Origin: Alkaliphilus serpentinus
Lineage (GTDB): Bacteria > Bacillota > Clostridia > Peptostreptococcales > Natronincolaceae
Reading direction: 5' to 3'
Length of the DNA stretch: 64,000 nt
Assembly (NCBI RefSeq): GCF_009017255.1
Contig: NZ_WBZB01000006.1
Span: 1-64,000 of the forward strand
Both the position numbers and the translations under genes were made by a program. The notes beneath the pieces are model-generated. The model was not told the origin of the DNA. It made no database searches and was given only the letters and a program-made list of their open reading frames with translations. This document shows, piece after piece, positions 55,519-64,000 of the stretch (the stretch's first letter is position 1; each line of letters starts with the position of its first letter).

Positions 55519-55555
55519 TAAAATGAAGACCTCTAAAGGTCTTCATTTTATTTTA
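55519..55555. terminator. Bidirectional terminator
   Basis: AAATGAAGACCT / AGGTCTTCATTT with T runs, between the aminotransferase and thrS. Confidence 0.88.
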
Positions 55556-57502
55556 CTGATAATTTAGTGTTTTATCTTGAACTTCCTTAGTAATTTTGGC
55601 TTTATAGTCTTCTAAGGTCATTTGTCCTAAATCTCCCTCAGAACGGCTTCTTACAGCCACAAGTCCATCTTCCACTTCCTTCTCCCCTACAATTAGCATA
55701 TAAGGTACCTTTTCCAGCTGAGCTTCACGGATTTTATATCCGATTTTTTCAGCCCTATCATCTAATTCCACCCTAAAGCCTGAACGCTGAAGATTTGTTA
55801 CCACATCACCAGCATAGTCCTTAAAGCGATCAGAGATTGGTAAAACCTTTACTTGAACCGGTGCCAACCAGGTTGGGAACTTACCTGCATATTTTTCAAT
55901 TAGCATCGCCAAGGTTCTTTCATAGCATCCTATTGAGGTTCTATGGATAATAATGGGTCGCTTCTTCTCTCCATCCTTATCGATATAAGTCATATCAAAT
56001 CTGTCAGCCAGTGAGAAGTCTATCTGAACAGTTATGATGGTGTCTTCCTTTCCATGAACATTTTTAAATTGGATATCTAGCTTTGGACCATAGAAGGCCG
56101 CTTCTCCCTCAGCTTCAACATAATCCAATTCTAGGTGATTCAGGATTTCCCTCATGGTATCCTGAGTTGTTTCCCACTGATCTGGATCACCAACGTATTT
56201 TGACTTGTTGTTTGGATCCCACTTTGAGAAACGATAAGATACATCCTCTGCAATCCCTATGGTATTCATCATATAATCAACAAGATTCACTACACCCTTA
56301 AACTCCTCTTCCAGTTGTTCTGGGGTTACCATTAAATGACCTTCGGATATTGTGAATTGCCTTACCCTTATAAGGCCGTGCATTTCTCCAGAGGATTCAT
56401 TTCTAAAGAGGGTTGAGGTTTCAGCTAATCTTATTGGAAGATCCCTGTAGCTTCTTTGCTTAGCCTTATAAATATAAAATTGGAAGGGGCAAGTCATTGG
56501 TCTAAGGGCAAGGGCATCATCCTCCTCTTCACCTTCAGGAATCACAAACATACCATCCCTATATAAATTCCAATGGCCAGAGATTTTATAAAGATCTGAC
56601 TTTGCCATAAATGGAGTTTTGGTGAGCTTATAGCCACGTCTTTCCTCTTCATCTTCAACAAATCTTTGAAGAATCTGAACAACCTTAGCTCCTTTAGGCA
56701 TCAATAATGGCAGTCCTTGACCGATGACATCAACAGTGGTGAAAAGCTCAAGCTCCCTACCAATTTTGTTGTGATCTCGTTTCTTAGCTTCCTCCAGCAT
56801 AGCTAAATGCTCTTCCAGTTGACTCTTTTTAGGGAAGCTTACACCATAAATTCTTTGAAGGATTTTATTTTTCTCGTCACCCCGCCAATAGGCTCCAGTA
56901 GCGTTTAAAAGCTTAATTCCTTTAATTCCTCCTGTAGAAAGTAGATGGGGTCCGGCACAAAGGTCAGTAAATTCCCCTTGCTTATAAAAGGATATAACCG
57001 CATCCTCTGGAAGACCTTCAATTAACTCCACCTTGTAAATTTCCTCTTGTTCTTTATAAAAGTCAATGGCCTCTTCTCTCGGAAGCTGATAGTATTCAAT
57101 ATCCAGCTTTTCACTTATGATCTTTTCCATTTCTTTTTCAATGATTTCCAATTCCTCAGGTTTAAAGGGCTTTTCTACATCAAAATCATAGTAGAAGCCT
57201 CTATCGATGGCAGGGCCTATGGCCAATTTTGCATTGGGGTAAAGCCTTTTAACGGCTTGAGCTAAGACATGAGCGGAGGTATGTCTAAAGGCATCCCTTC
57301 CTCCTTCATCCTCGAATCTTAAAATACTCAATTCACTATCCTTTGTAATCGGAGTACGTAGATCCACCACCTCTCCATCAATGGTACCCGCCATAGCTTC
57401 CTTTCCTAAACGTCCACTAATTTCCTTTGCCACTTCATAAACTGTAGTACCCTTTTCAATCTCTCTTACATATCCATCCTTTAAAGTAACCTTAATTGAC
57501 AT
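55553..57502 (-). CDS. thrS: Threonyl-tRNA synthetase
   Basis: 649 residues. TGS domain about 1-62, editing-site HTSAHVLAQ near 72, catalytic core with zinc ligands in RPMTCPFQFY, GEMHGLIRVRQF and HRTSIGCYERT, and C-terminal anticodon-binding domain about 545-645. I chose ATG 57502, 7 bases after GGAGGTG; a frame 10 codons longer contains that site. Controlled by the T-box directly upstream. Confidence 0.97.
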   Translation of the reverse strand: MSIKVTLKDGYVREIEKGTTVYEVAKEISGRLGKEAMAGTIDGEVVDLRTPITKDSELSILRFEDEGGRDAFRHTSAHVLAQAVKRLYPNAKLAIGPAIDRGFYYDFDVEKPFKPEELEIIEKEMEKIISEKLDIEYYQLPREEAIDFYKEQEEIYKVELIEGLPEDAVISFYKQGEFTDLCAGPHLLSTGGIKGIKLLNATGAYWRGDEKNKILQRIYGVSFPKKSQLEEHLAMLEEAKKRDHNKIGRELELFTTVDVIGQGLPLLMPKGAKVVQILQRFVEDEEERRGYKLTKTPFMAKSDLYKISGHWNLYRDGMFVIPEGEEEDDALALRPMTCPFQFYIYKAKQRSYRDLPIRLAETSTLFRNESSGEMHGLIRVRQFTISEGHLMVTPEQLEEEFKGVVNLVDYMMNTIGIAEDVSYRFSKWDPNNKSKYVGDPDQWETTQDTMREILNHLELDYVEAEGEAAFYGPKLDIQFKNVHGKEDTIITVQIDFSLADRFDMTYIDKDGEKKRPIIIHRTSIGCYERTLAMLIEKYAGKFPTWLAPVQVKVLPISDRFKDYAGDVVTNLQRSGFRVELDDRAEKIGYKIREAQLEKVPYMLIVGEKEVEDGLVAVRSRSEGDLGQMTLEDYKAKITKEVQDKTLNYQ

Positions 57503-57516
57503 TTTTTTCACCTCCA

Positions 57517-57783
57517 AAAAATTAAAAGACATTCAATCCCATACTGCTGGGACGAATGTCATGATTCGCGGTTCCACCCAAATTGTTTTGTAAAAACCTC
57601 TTTGACGGATATTAACGATTCCCACCGGTGATATTTCATGGCTTTGCCACTAATCCACCACAGCTCAGGGTTAGTTTTCACACACTCAGTCAAACAGCGT
57701 TCTTACAGCCTTGAAACGCCTCTCTAGGGATTGACTACAAGGGTTACTCTTCCCCTTCAACGCCAATAATGATTTTTATTATT
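57517..57783 (-). promoter_or_regulatory. T-box leader of thrS (threonine-tRNA riboswitch)
   Basis: On the minus strand the T-box core GGGTGGAACCGCG (TGGAACCGCG at 57576-57567) is followed by a terminator hairpin GACATTCGTCCCA / TGGGATTGAATGTC (57560-57529) and a T-rich tail. In the upstream stem I, AGTA on one side and ACT flanked by A-rich sequence (57675-57673) on the other fit a Thr ACU specifier. Uncharged tRNA-Thr would favour read-through. Confidence 0.9.
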
Positions 57784-57789
57784 ATTTCA

Positions 57790-57817
57790 ATTATATCTCT
57801 AATTTTGTATATGTCAA
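57790..57817 (-). promoter_or_regulatory. thrS promoter
   Basis: Minus strand TTGACA (57817-57812), 16-base spacer, perfect TATAAT (57795-57790), placing the start of the T-box leader near 57783. Confidence 0.8.
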
Positions 57818-57838
57818 TAGGGTTTTTACAGATTATAT

Positions 57839-58417
57839 TTAAGCTGCCCTCTTCATATTTTTTAAACTAACATCTGAAATAGTATTAATGGGACATATTG
57901 TACACCAGGTTCTTGGAAGGTATACCCATCCTAGTATTAGGCCTGTTATTGTCGTGGTCAGCATCATGGAATAAAACCTATAGGCTAAATGAAGGGCCCA
58001 GTTGGCAGCTGGTCCAGCACTTATAAGCTGAGGCACATCCCATGGAAGTCTAAAAGCAATTGTAAGTCTTAAATACTCCATAGGCTCTACTCTACCCCTG
58101 AATACCATAATAGTAGACATGGTAAGTATCAAAAGATTCATTCCAAAGTAAGCTAGTACAAACCATTTAACCTTTCCCTTTGTAAGCCATTTAGGGGCAG
58201 CCTTACCGGTTAATGACCTTCCTTGAAATAGGGTTGTAAATAAATTAGCCCTAGGACAATACCTTTGGCACCAAGTCTTTTTTCGGTCCTTTATCAAAAG
58301 AACTATAGGTATTAGCATACATAAAAAACCCAGTATACCAAAAAGAATATTTACAAAACCAAGTGCGAAAAAAACAATGGTTATGATAAATAGATAGTTG
58401 GTTTTTATTTTTTTCAT
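57839..58417 (-). CDS. Membrane 4Fe-4S protein (NosR/NapH-like)
   Basis: 192 residues with about four membrane helices. Two cysteine motifs, CQRYCPRANLF near 50 and CTICPINTISD near 178, resemble the CxxxCP sites of the NosR/NapH/RdxA group. It may move electrons across or near the membrane. ATG 58417 is preferred, as AAGGG is 9 bases upstream. A G-tract dyad lies just before the gene. Confidence 0.75.
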   Translation of the reverse strand: MKKIKTNYLFIITIVFFALGFVNILFGILGFLCMLIPIVLLIKDRKKTWCQRYCPRANLFTTLFQGRSLTGKAAPKWLTKGKVKWFVLAYFGMNLLILTMSTIMVFRGRVEPMEYLRLTIAFRLPWDVPQLISAGPAANWALHLAYRFYSMMLTTTITGLILGWVYLPRTWCTICPINTISDVSLKNMKRAA

Positions 58418-58448
58418 ATTTGTCATCCCTTCTAATCATCAAAATAAC

Positions 58449-58472
58449 TCCCCCATACTAGTGGGGGGTATA
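58449..58472. promoter_or_regulatory. G-tract dyad, possible CsoR/CstR-type operator
   Basis: CCCCCATACTAGTGGGGGG followed by TAT, between the iron-sulfur membrane gene and the divergent 58596 gene. G-tracts flanked by ATA/TAT are the recognition pattern of CsoR/RcnR/CstR-family repressors. No such repressor is in the window. Confidence 0.45.
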
Positions 58473-58595
58473 TGTATTATATAAAATCTTTCTCTGAATG
58501 TCAATTGTGACTAATTAATTAGAGGGAACTTTTTTAGATGAATTACGTCCTATTAATATAAGGACAAAAATACAACAGAAGGGAGGAAGATGAGA

Positions 58596-59015
58596 ATGAA
58601 AAAAACGAATATTGGTTTTTTAGTAATCGCTTTGGCTGTGATTGCTTTAGTTAGTTTGTTTTACTTCGATAGTCCAGGATCTACTCCTCCTGCTGATGCT
58701 AATAGTTCTCAGTTGGTGGAGTATGGAGTTGCAGGTTATATAAAGGAAATAAAATCAGCTGAAGGTGAGGCCTTAGGTATAATCTACGTTGAAGGATCTG
58801 AAAACAATGGAGCTACCTATCAAGAAGCTTATGTAACGGTTCTAGAATCCACTAAAATATACACCAACGATCCTGTTGGTTACGAAGATTTAGAAGTAGG
58901 AATGTATGTAAATGTTTTCTTTGAAGGTCCTGTCCTTGAAAGTTATCCAGTACAAGCAACGGCAAAACAAATCAATATTATCCCTAAAGAACCAGTTAAC
59001 GAGGATGAAGATTAG
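58596..59015 (+). CDS. Hypothetical exported protein (DUF3221/YobA-like)
   Basis: 139 residues. One N-terminal membrane segment/signal (about 5-25), then a linker PGSTPPADANSS and a beta-rich domain of about 95 residues with GYIKEIKSAEGEALGIIYVE and GMYVNVFFEGPVLES, like small OB-like YobA domains. ATG 58596 is chosen for spacing from GGGAGG. Divergent from the iron-sulfur gene; function unknown. Confidence 0.7.
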   Translation: MKKTNIGFLVIALAVIALVSLFYFDSPGSTPPADANSSQLVEYGVAGYIKEIKSAEGEALGIIYVEGSENNGATYQEAYVTVLESTKIYTNDPVGYEDLEVGMYVNVFFEGPVLESYPVQATAKQINIIPKEPVNEDED

Positions 59016-59030
59016 TTCCTACACCCTTTT

Positions 59031-59065
59031 TAGTCTCCCACAGATGATATCTGTGGGAGATTTTT
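59031..59065 (+). terminator. Terminator of the 58596 gene
   Basis: TCTCCCACAGAT / ATCTGTGGGAGA with T5. Confidence 0.9.
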
Positions 59066-59154
59066 AGGTTGTTGGTTTATCTAATTGACCAGTGGCCCTT
59101 ACATACCTCTGTATCTGCAAGCTCAAAGGTGGTTCTATAGGGTTTGAAATTTAA

Positions 59155-59187
59155 GCAAAAAACTTCCCAACAGTTTGAGGGAGTTTA
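59155..59187 (-). terminator. Terminator of the cobalamin operon
   Basis: AACTCCC / GGGAAGTT with T6 on the minus strand, just beyond the cbiB stop. Confidence 0.7.
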
Positions 59188-59200
59188 TGAACAAAGTGCT

Positions 59201-60154
59201 CTATGTCACAAATTCAATAACTAGGTGGAAGAGGGTAAATAGCAATAGAGCTAGAGCTGAAGATCTATACATAAGCTTAATTGCTGTTGATATATCTTCA
59301 TAGGTAGCCCTCCTAATGTCATCTCCAATGGTTGGCTTAATCACCACCTGACCAAAATAATAGTTGGCTCCACCCAATTGAATACCTAAGGCTCCAGCTG
59401 CTGCTGCCTCTGGATATCCACAATTGGGGCTACTATGGTTTTTACGATCTCTTATCATGATTCTATAGCTTTCCTTTACATTTAGGCCTAAGAAACCTGA
59501 AGCCAATACTAGCAACAGTCCCGTTATCCTTGCTGGTATGTAATTGACTATATCATCTAGCTTTGCCGAAGCATACCCAAAATCACGATATTTTTTATTT
59601 TTATAGCCCACCATGGAGTCTAAGGTATTTACTGCTTTATAGGCCATAGCCATAGGGGCCCCTCCTACAAACATATAAAGCAATGGAGCGATCACTCCAT
59701 CAGAGGTATTCTCAATTACTGTTTCTATGGTTGCCTTAGTAATTTGACTTTCATCTAAGCTCTCGGTATCTCGACCCACAATGTAGGATAAAAGCCTTCT
59801 AGCCTTAAGGATATGATCTTCCTTTAAGGCCCTATATACCTTTGTAGCCTCATCCTTTAGGCACTTTGCAGCCAGTGTTGTCCAAAGGAGTAAGACATTT
59901 ATTAAGTAGAATAGATAGAGGTTTATTTCCTTTATGATGAATAAGATGAAAAAGACCCATATATAGGTTAAGGCCACAGTTGAAAATGTTAGAAAAAATC
60001 CACCCAGCCTTAGGCCTATGCTGCTTGAAGTGATCCTTCTAAGGGCTTTTTCTACAGCCTTAATATATGCCCCCATAAGCTTTACTGGATGAGGAAACCA
60101 ATAAGGGTCTCCTATAATAGAGTCTATCAAAAAAGCCATCCAATAGCTAATCAT
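59201..60154 (-). CDS. cbiB: Adenosylcobinamide-phosphate synthase
   Basis: 317 residues with about five membrane helices. GDPYWFPHPVKLMG near 15-28 and NTSDGVIAPLLYMFVGGAPMA near 150 are conserved in the CbiB/CobD(Pseudomonas) family. It joins aminopropanol phosphate to cobyric acid. Frame overlaps cobQ by 8 bases; last gene of the operon in this window. Confidence 0.93.
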   Translation of the reverse strand: MISYWMAFLIDSIIGDPYWFPHPVKLMGAYIKAVEKALRRITSSSIGLRLGGFFLTFSTVALTYIWVFFILFIIKEINLYLFYLINVLLLWTTLAAKCLKDEATKVYRALKEDHILKARRLLSYIVGRDTESLDESQITKATIETVIENTSDGVIAPLLYMFVGGAPMAMAYKAVNTLDSMVGYKNKKYRDFGYASAKLDDIVNYIPARITGLLLVLASGFLGLNVKESYRIMIRDRKNHSSPNCGYPEAAAAGALGIQLGGANYYFGQVVIKPTIGDDIRRATYEDISTAIKLMYRSSALALLLFTLFHLVIEFVT

Positions 60155-61658
60155 CTATACCATCCTTTATAATCCCGTAAATAGCATTCATATCAAGATG
60201 ATTACGTACTATACTGGCTAATTGATCATATTGTTCTTCTTTATGACTTTGATAATCCATTACTTCCTTTTCAAAGACCTTCATACCCCTTCCTTCCCGG
60301 ATCTTGTTTAGGAGACTTCGAGTAAATTTTGAATTATCAAATATTCCATGGATATAGGTGCCAAATACAGTATGGTCATGATTCACCATGCCATCATCTG
60401 TATTACTATAGTTCAAACCATTTCTACGATTAATTTGAATTAAGCTTGAAGGGTTTTCTAACACTTTCGTTCTACCCATATGAATCTCATAGCCCCTAAT
60501 ATTTGTATGGAATAGATTATCTAATCCTTCAGTTAAAGTGGTAACCTTGTTCTTCTCGAAGATGGTTTCTACAGGTAATAGACCTAGCCCCTCAATATTC
60601 TCGATTTCCTGAGATTCGATTTTGTTGGGGTCCTTTATTTCTTTTCCTAAGATTTGAAATCCACCACAAATACCGAAGATAGTACTTCCATTTTCATGGG
60701 CCTTTAGAATTTGCTTATCCATCTTCGCATTCTTCAGTTCATTAAGATCAGCAATTGTACTTTTGCTTCCTGGAATAATTACTAAATCCGGAGTTCCCAA
60801 TTCCTCATTTATACCTACAAATCTAAGCCTAACATCCCCATGGAGCTTAAAGGCATTAAAATCTGTAAAGTTTGATATCCTTGGAAGCCTTATAACTGCT
60901 ACTTCTAAATCTCCCTCTAGATTATTACCATATTTAGACCAATCGGTTACACTATCTTCATCTTCAAGATTAAGGTCAAAATGGGGAATAACCCCCAGTA
61001 CTGGGACATTTATAAGATCTTGAAGCATATTAAGGCCTGGCCTTAAAAGCTCTAGGCTACCTCTGAACTTGTTGATAATGACCCCTTTAATCATCCTTCT
61101 TTCATCTTCATCTAACAACATAATGGTTCCAAATAATGAGGCAAAAACTCCTCCCTTATCTATATCACCAACCAGAATAACTGGTGATTTAGCCATTTTA
61201 GCCATACCCATATTCACTATGTCCTGTTCCTTTAGGTTAATTTCAGCAGGACTTCCTGCCCCTTCAATCACTACTATATCATGATCAGTGATAAGTTCAA
61301 CAATTGTTGCTTGTATCATTTCTTTTAACTGAAGTTTATATCTAAAGTACTCACTAACCTCCATATCCCTTTGTACTACACCATTTACGATTATCTGAGA
61401 CTTGCAATCCCCGGTAGGCTTTAATAAAATGGGATTCATTTTAGCATTGGGGGCCTTTCCTGCTGCTTCTGCTTGCATTACCTGGGCCCTACCCATCTCA
61501 TGTCCTTCATAAGTTATATAGGAATTTAGGGACATATTTTGTGATTTAAAGGGTACTGTATTATAGCCATCCTGAGTAAATATCCTACAAAGGGCTGTAG
61601 CTAAAATACTCTTACCCACCGAAGATGCCGTTCCCTGTACCATGATGCTTTTATTCAT
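60147..61658 (-). CDS. cobQ: Cobyric acid synthase
   Basis: 503 residues. ATP loop VQGTASSVGKSILATALCR near 6-24; glutamine amidotransferase part with Cys in GICGGFQILGKEI near 332 and the His of GTYIHGIFDN near 435. Amidates four side chains of adenosylcobyrinic acid a,c-diamide. I chose ATG 61658 with AGGTGA 6-7 bases upstream. Gene order with cbiB is typical of clostridia. Confidence 0.95.
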   Translation of the reverse strand: MNKSIMVQGTASSVGKSILATALCRIFTQDGYNTVPFKSQNMSLNSYITYEGHEMGRAQVMQAEAAGKAPNAKMNPILLKPTGDCKSQIIVNGVVQRDMEVSEYFRYKLQLKEMIQATIVELITDHDIVVIEGAGSPAEINLKEQDIVNMGMAKMAKSPVILVGDIDKGGVFASLFGTIMLLDEDERRMIKGVIINKFRGSLELLRPGLNMLQDLINVPVLGVIPHFDLNLEDEDSVTDWSKYGNNLEGDLEVAVIRLPRISNFTDFNAFKLHGDVRLRFVGINEELGTPDLVIIPGSKSTIADLNELKNAKMDKQILKAHENGSTIFGICGGFQILGKEIKDPNKIESQEIENIEGLGLLPVETIFEKNKVTTLTEGLDNLFHTNIRGYEIHMGRTKVLENPSSLIQINRRNGLNYSNTDDGMVNHDHTVFGTYIHGIFDNSKFTRSLLNKIREGRGMKVFEKEVMDYQSHKEEQYDQLASIVRNHLDMNAIYGIIKDGIDD

Positions 61659-61708
61659 ACACTTCACCTACTAGCTTTTAGTATTTTAGTATATAATCTA
61701 ATTTATTT

Positions 61709-62776
61709 TTATCTAATATCAATTAAAAAGTCATTGTTCATAGACATCTCTTGGAAGGTGGCCATATCCTTTAATATAGCCATGGAGGCATCAATAATTT
61801 GAAACATCAAGGGACAGCCTGTTCCTTCACCAAGACGCATATTTAGATATAGATTTGGCTCCAAATTCATCTCCTTCATAATCAACCTGTAGGATGGCTC
61901 TAAAGAAGAATGGGATGGAATCATATACTCCCGTGTAAGGGGATTTAGTTTATAGGCCAGAAGGGCTGCAACTGCCGAAATAACTCCATCAATCACTATG
62001 GGGATTCTATAGTAGCTTGCCCCTAGAAAACAGCCCACAAGGCCGGCAATATCCAAACCTCCAACCTTTGCAAGAACATCAATAGGATCAGCTTTATCAG
62101 GTTTATTGATCTCAATGGCCCTTCCTATGACTTCCTTCTTTTTTTCAAAGGCTTCAGGGCTTAAGCCTGCTCCCATTCCCACGGCTGCTTCAAGGGTTGC
62201 TCCCGTTAAAGCTATTAAGATGGCTGAAGAGGTGGAGGTATTTCCAATACCCATCTCCCCCGTCCCAATTAAGTTGTAGCCTTCTTTATGTAGATCTTGA
62301 ACAATATCAATGCCTACTTCAATTCCTTGAATTGCTTCGGCTCTATCCATAGCTGGCCCCTTGGCAATATTCCCTGTTCCCATCCGGATCTTTCTAGAGA
62401 TTAGTTTTTCATGGGAAATATCATGGCATATGCCAATATCCACTACCTTTAAATCACTCTTTGCTTGTTTAGATAAAACACTTATGGCTGTTAATCCATT
62501 CATCATGTTAATGGTTTGAATAGCAGTTATATCTTGAGGAGCACTGCTTACCCCTTCCTCAACAACACCATTGTCTGCAGCCATAACCACCATGCATTTT
62601 TTATCCGTCTTGTTTAATACTTCTCCTGTTATACCAGCAATTTGAATGGCTAAACTCTCTAGCTTCCCTAGGCTTCCAATGGGTTTTATAAGGGAATCTA
62701 ATCTTTCAGCAGTCTTAACTTGTGCTTCATTATCCAGAGGCTTTATGCCTCCAAGAACCTTATTTAAAATACTCAT
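61709..62776 (-). CDS. cobT: Nicotinate-nucleotide--dimethylbenzimidazole phosphoribosyltransferase
   Basis: 355 residues. Conserved GTGEMGIGNTSTSSAIL near 170-186 and catalytic Glu in MRLGEGTGCPLMF near 310-322. Activates the lower-ligand base as alpha-ribazole phosphate. ATG 62776 chosen; GGGTGA lies 4-6 bases upstream. Confidence 0.95.
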   Translation of the reverse strand: MSILNKVLGGIKPLDNEAQVKTAERLDSLIKPIGSLGKLESLAIQIAGITGEVLNKTDKKCMVVMAADNGVVEEGVSSAPQDITAIQTINMMNGLTAISVLSKQAKSDLKVVDIGICHDISHEKLISRKIRMGTGNIAKGPAMDRAEAIQGIEVGIDIVQDLHKEGYNLIGTGEMGIGNTSTSSAILIALTGATLEAAVGMGAGLSPEAFEKKKEVIGRAIEINKPDKADPIDVLAKVGGLDIAGLVGCFLGASYYRIPIVIDGVISAVAALLAYKLNPLTREYMIPSHSSLEPSYRLIMKEMNLEPNLYLNMRLGEGTGCPLMFQIIDASMAILKDMATFQEMSMNNDFLIDIR

Positions 62777-62838
62777 GTAATCACCCTGTATTATGAAATT
62801 ATTCAAAATTTCATTGATACATTATCCTTTCTTCTAAT

Positions 62839-63885
62839 TTATTGATGTTTAAAATAGTGCTTAAAGGACTCTATGAGGCGAAGGTTACTGCCTCTGTCCT
62901 TAATAGCAATCCGAATATAGCGATTATCTAGGCCTTCGAAGGTGGAGGCCTTTCGGATCATAATTCCCTCCTTAATCATGTGATTAAATAGATCCTCTTC
63001 TGTATCCTGTAATAGCTGAATCAATATAAAGTTACAATGGGTTTGAAAAACCTTTATCGGTTTTATTATTTTCAATTCCTTCAGCATAAAATTTCTTTCC
63101 TCAGCCATATACCTCTTAGATTTTTCAATATAATCCCTTTCCCTAAAAATCCTTCTCCCAGCTGCATCGGCAAAGGTGTTTACACTCCAAGGTAGGGCCC
63201 CTTTATGATATTCTTTTGCCATAGCTTCAGATGTATATCCATAGCCTAGCCGAATACCTGGTAAGGCGAAAAATTTAGTTGCAGCCCTTAGGACACAAAC
63301 ATGATTGCTACCTCTAAACAATTGAATACTGTCATAATCCATATCACAAAATTCCCAGAAGACCTCATCCAAAACTAGAAAAGCTCCCTTTTCTTTAATT
63401 TCCTGATGAAGGCTTATCAGCACATCCTTAGAGATTCTTTTTCCAGTTGGGTTATTGGGATTCCCAAGGATCAGCAAATTGCCCCTATGCAAATGAGGTA
63501 GTAGTTCCTCTGGTTGGATCTCAAAATCTTCACTAAGCTTTACCTTAACAACTTCCTTACCTAGAATTTGGGGCTGCTCTATGTATTCTATAAAGGAGGG
63601 ATAGGGCACTATTACTCGATCGAAGAGGATACAAAGGGTGTGGATAATATCCATGGCTCCATTTCCAACGACGACCTCGGTAGCCCCACATCCCAGATAC
63701 TGGGCAATTTCTTCCTTCAGGTGTCGATACTGAATATCTGGATACACCCTTAAGTCATCAAAGGCCTCCATAATATACTCTTTTAATCCCTCAGGAGGCC
63801 CTAAGGGGTTAATATTACTGCTAAAATCTAGAATCTCTCCATTATATAAATGTTGGAAGCTAAGAGTATCTCCCCCATGCTTCAT
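62839..63885 (-). CDS. cobD: Threonine-phosphate decarboxylase (CobD/CobC-type PLP enzyme)
   Basis: 348 residues. Class I aminotransferase fold: N-terminal DFSSNINPLGPP, LGNPNNPTGK near 155, PLP lysine in AATKFFALPGIRLGYG near 210. Makes aminopropanol phosphate for the CbiB step, which matches the neighbourhood. ATG 63885, with GGAGGTGAT upstream. The stop of cobS is inside this site, so translation is probably coupled. Confidence 0.9.
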   Translation of the reverse strand: MKHGGDTLSFQHLYNGEILDFSSNINPLGPPEGLKEYIMEAFDDLRVYPDIQYRHLKEEIAQYLGCGATEVVVGNGAMDIIHTLCILFDRVIVPYPSFIEYIEQPQILGKEVVKVKLSEDFEIQPEELLPHLHRGNLLILGNPNNPTGKRISKDVLISLHQEIKEKGAFLVLDEVFWEFCDMDYDSIQLFRGSNHVCVLRAATKFFALPGIRLGYGYTSEAMAKEYHKGALPWSVNTFADAAGRRIFRERDYIEKSKRYMAEERNFMLKELKIIKPIKVFQTHCNFILIQLLQDTEEDLFNHMIKEGIMIRKASTFEGLDNRYIRIAIKDRGSNLRLIESFKHYFKHQ

Positions 63886-63891
63886 CAATCA

Positions 63892-64000
63892 TCACCTCCA
63901 TAACATAAACATCAAGAAAATCGTTAAGCTCATCATCTCTCCCATTTCACAGGCTGCACCATAAACATCTCCTGTTAAGCCTCCTATAACCCTATAGGAG
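63892..64000 (-). CDS. cobS: Cobalamin synthase, C-terminal end (partial)
   Basis: The last 36 codons on the minus strand read GGLTGDVYGAACEMGEMMS, then a hydrophobic helix and stop TGA at 63894-63892. GGLTGDxxGA..E is the CobS signature that closes the family's last conserved block. The rest is beyond the window. Confidence 0.85.
   Translation of the reverse strand, partial: SYRVIGGLTGDVYGAACEMGEMMSLTIFLMFMLWR

Noticed and set aside
57529-57783. Possible tRNA-like or sRNA structure upstream of thrS
   Set aside because: The TGGAACCGCG core and terminator identify it as a T-box leader.
1-64000. Phage, integrative element or transposase genes
   Set aside because: None seen on either strand; gene content is ordinary chromosomal with only small repeats.

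Overview
The window looks like chromosome from a low-GC, spore-forming, anaerobic Firmicute of the class Clostridia, possibly an Alkaliphilus-like lineage. This is judged from codon use, strong GGAGG ribosome sites, a T-box in front of thrS, LysM spore-coat-type proteins, RocB, ATP-type PEP carboxykinase, cobalamin genes and many intrinsic terminators. The genus cannot be fixed from this sequence alone. No tRNA, rRNA, CRISPR array, transposase gene or prophage was seen.

Layout. 1-3.4 kb (minus strand): an EamA transporter, a HepT/MntA toxin-antitoxin pair and a DUF362 ferredoxin-domain protein. 3.5-17.9 kb (minus strand): a monoderm Tad/Flp pilus cluster. In transcription order it holds a prepilin peptidase, TadZ/CpaE, TadA, TadB, an enlarged TadC carrying an Ig-like insert, a Flp pilin, three TadE/TadG-like pseudopilin-type proteins, a second prepilin peptidase, an FHA protein and a PP2C phosphatase, then a hypothetical coiled-coil protein bracketed by a 44-bp direct repeat. 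18.1-31 kb: M42 peptidase, fragments of a PrcB-like and a rhodanese-like gene, an LRAT-domain protein, a MarR/flavodoxin/membrane-protein group with a well-formed operator, the serC-serA-DUF1015 operon, LysM and ferritin-like genes and a DUF418 protein. 31-34.5 kb: an ABC exporter and a LytTR/GHKL two-component pair, with 21-bp-spaced direct repeats before the ABC genes. 34.7-45.3 kb: TldD/TldE, a Nif3-like protein, an N-formylglutamate amidohydrolase-like protein, TipA-like and XRE regulators, a frameshifted polysaccharide deacetylase with a G9 tract, pckA and an Fpg/Nei-like glycosylase. 45.5-59 kb: RocB, small metabolic and regulatory genes, an L,D-transpeptidase-like lipoprotein, a MocR/class III aminotransferase divergent pair, thrS with its T-box, and a membrane iron-sulfur protein beside a G-tract dyad. 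59.2-64 kb (minus strand): cobalamin nucleotide-loop genes, cobS (partial), cobD-type decarboxylase, cobT, cobQ and cbiB.

The most notable unexplained items are a family of multi-hairpin intergenic repeats found at five places, the TadC protein with an extracytoplasmic Ig-like insert in a Tad cluster that also carries FHA and PP2C signalling genes, the poly-G frameshift that separates a signal peptide from its deacetylase domain, and the 44-bp duplication around the gene at 3.5-4.3 kb.
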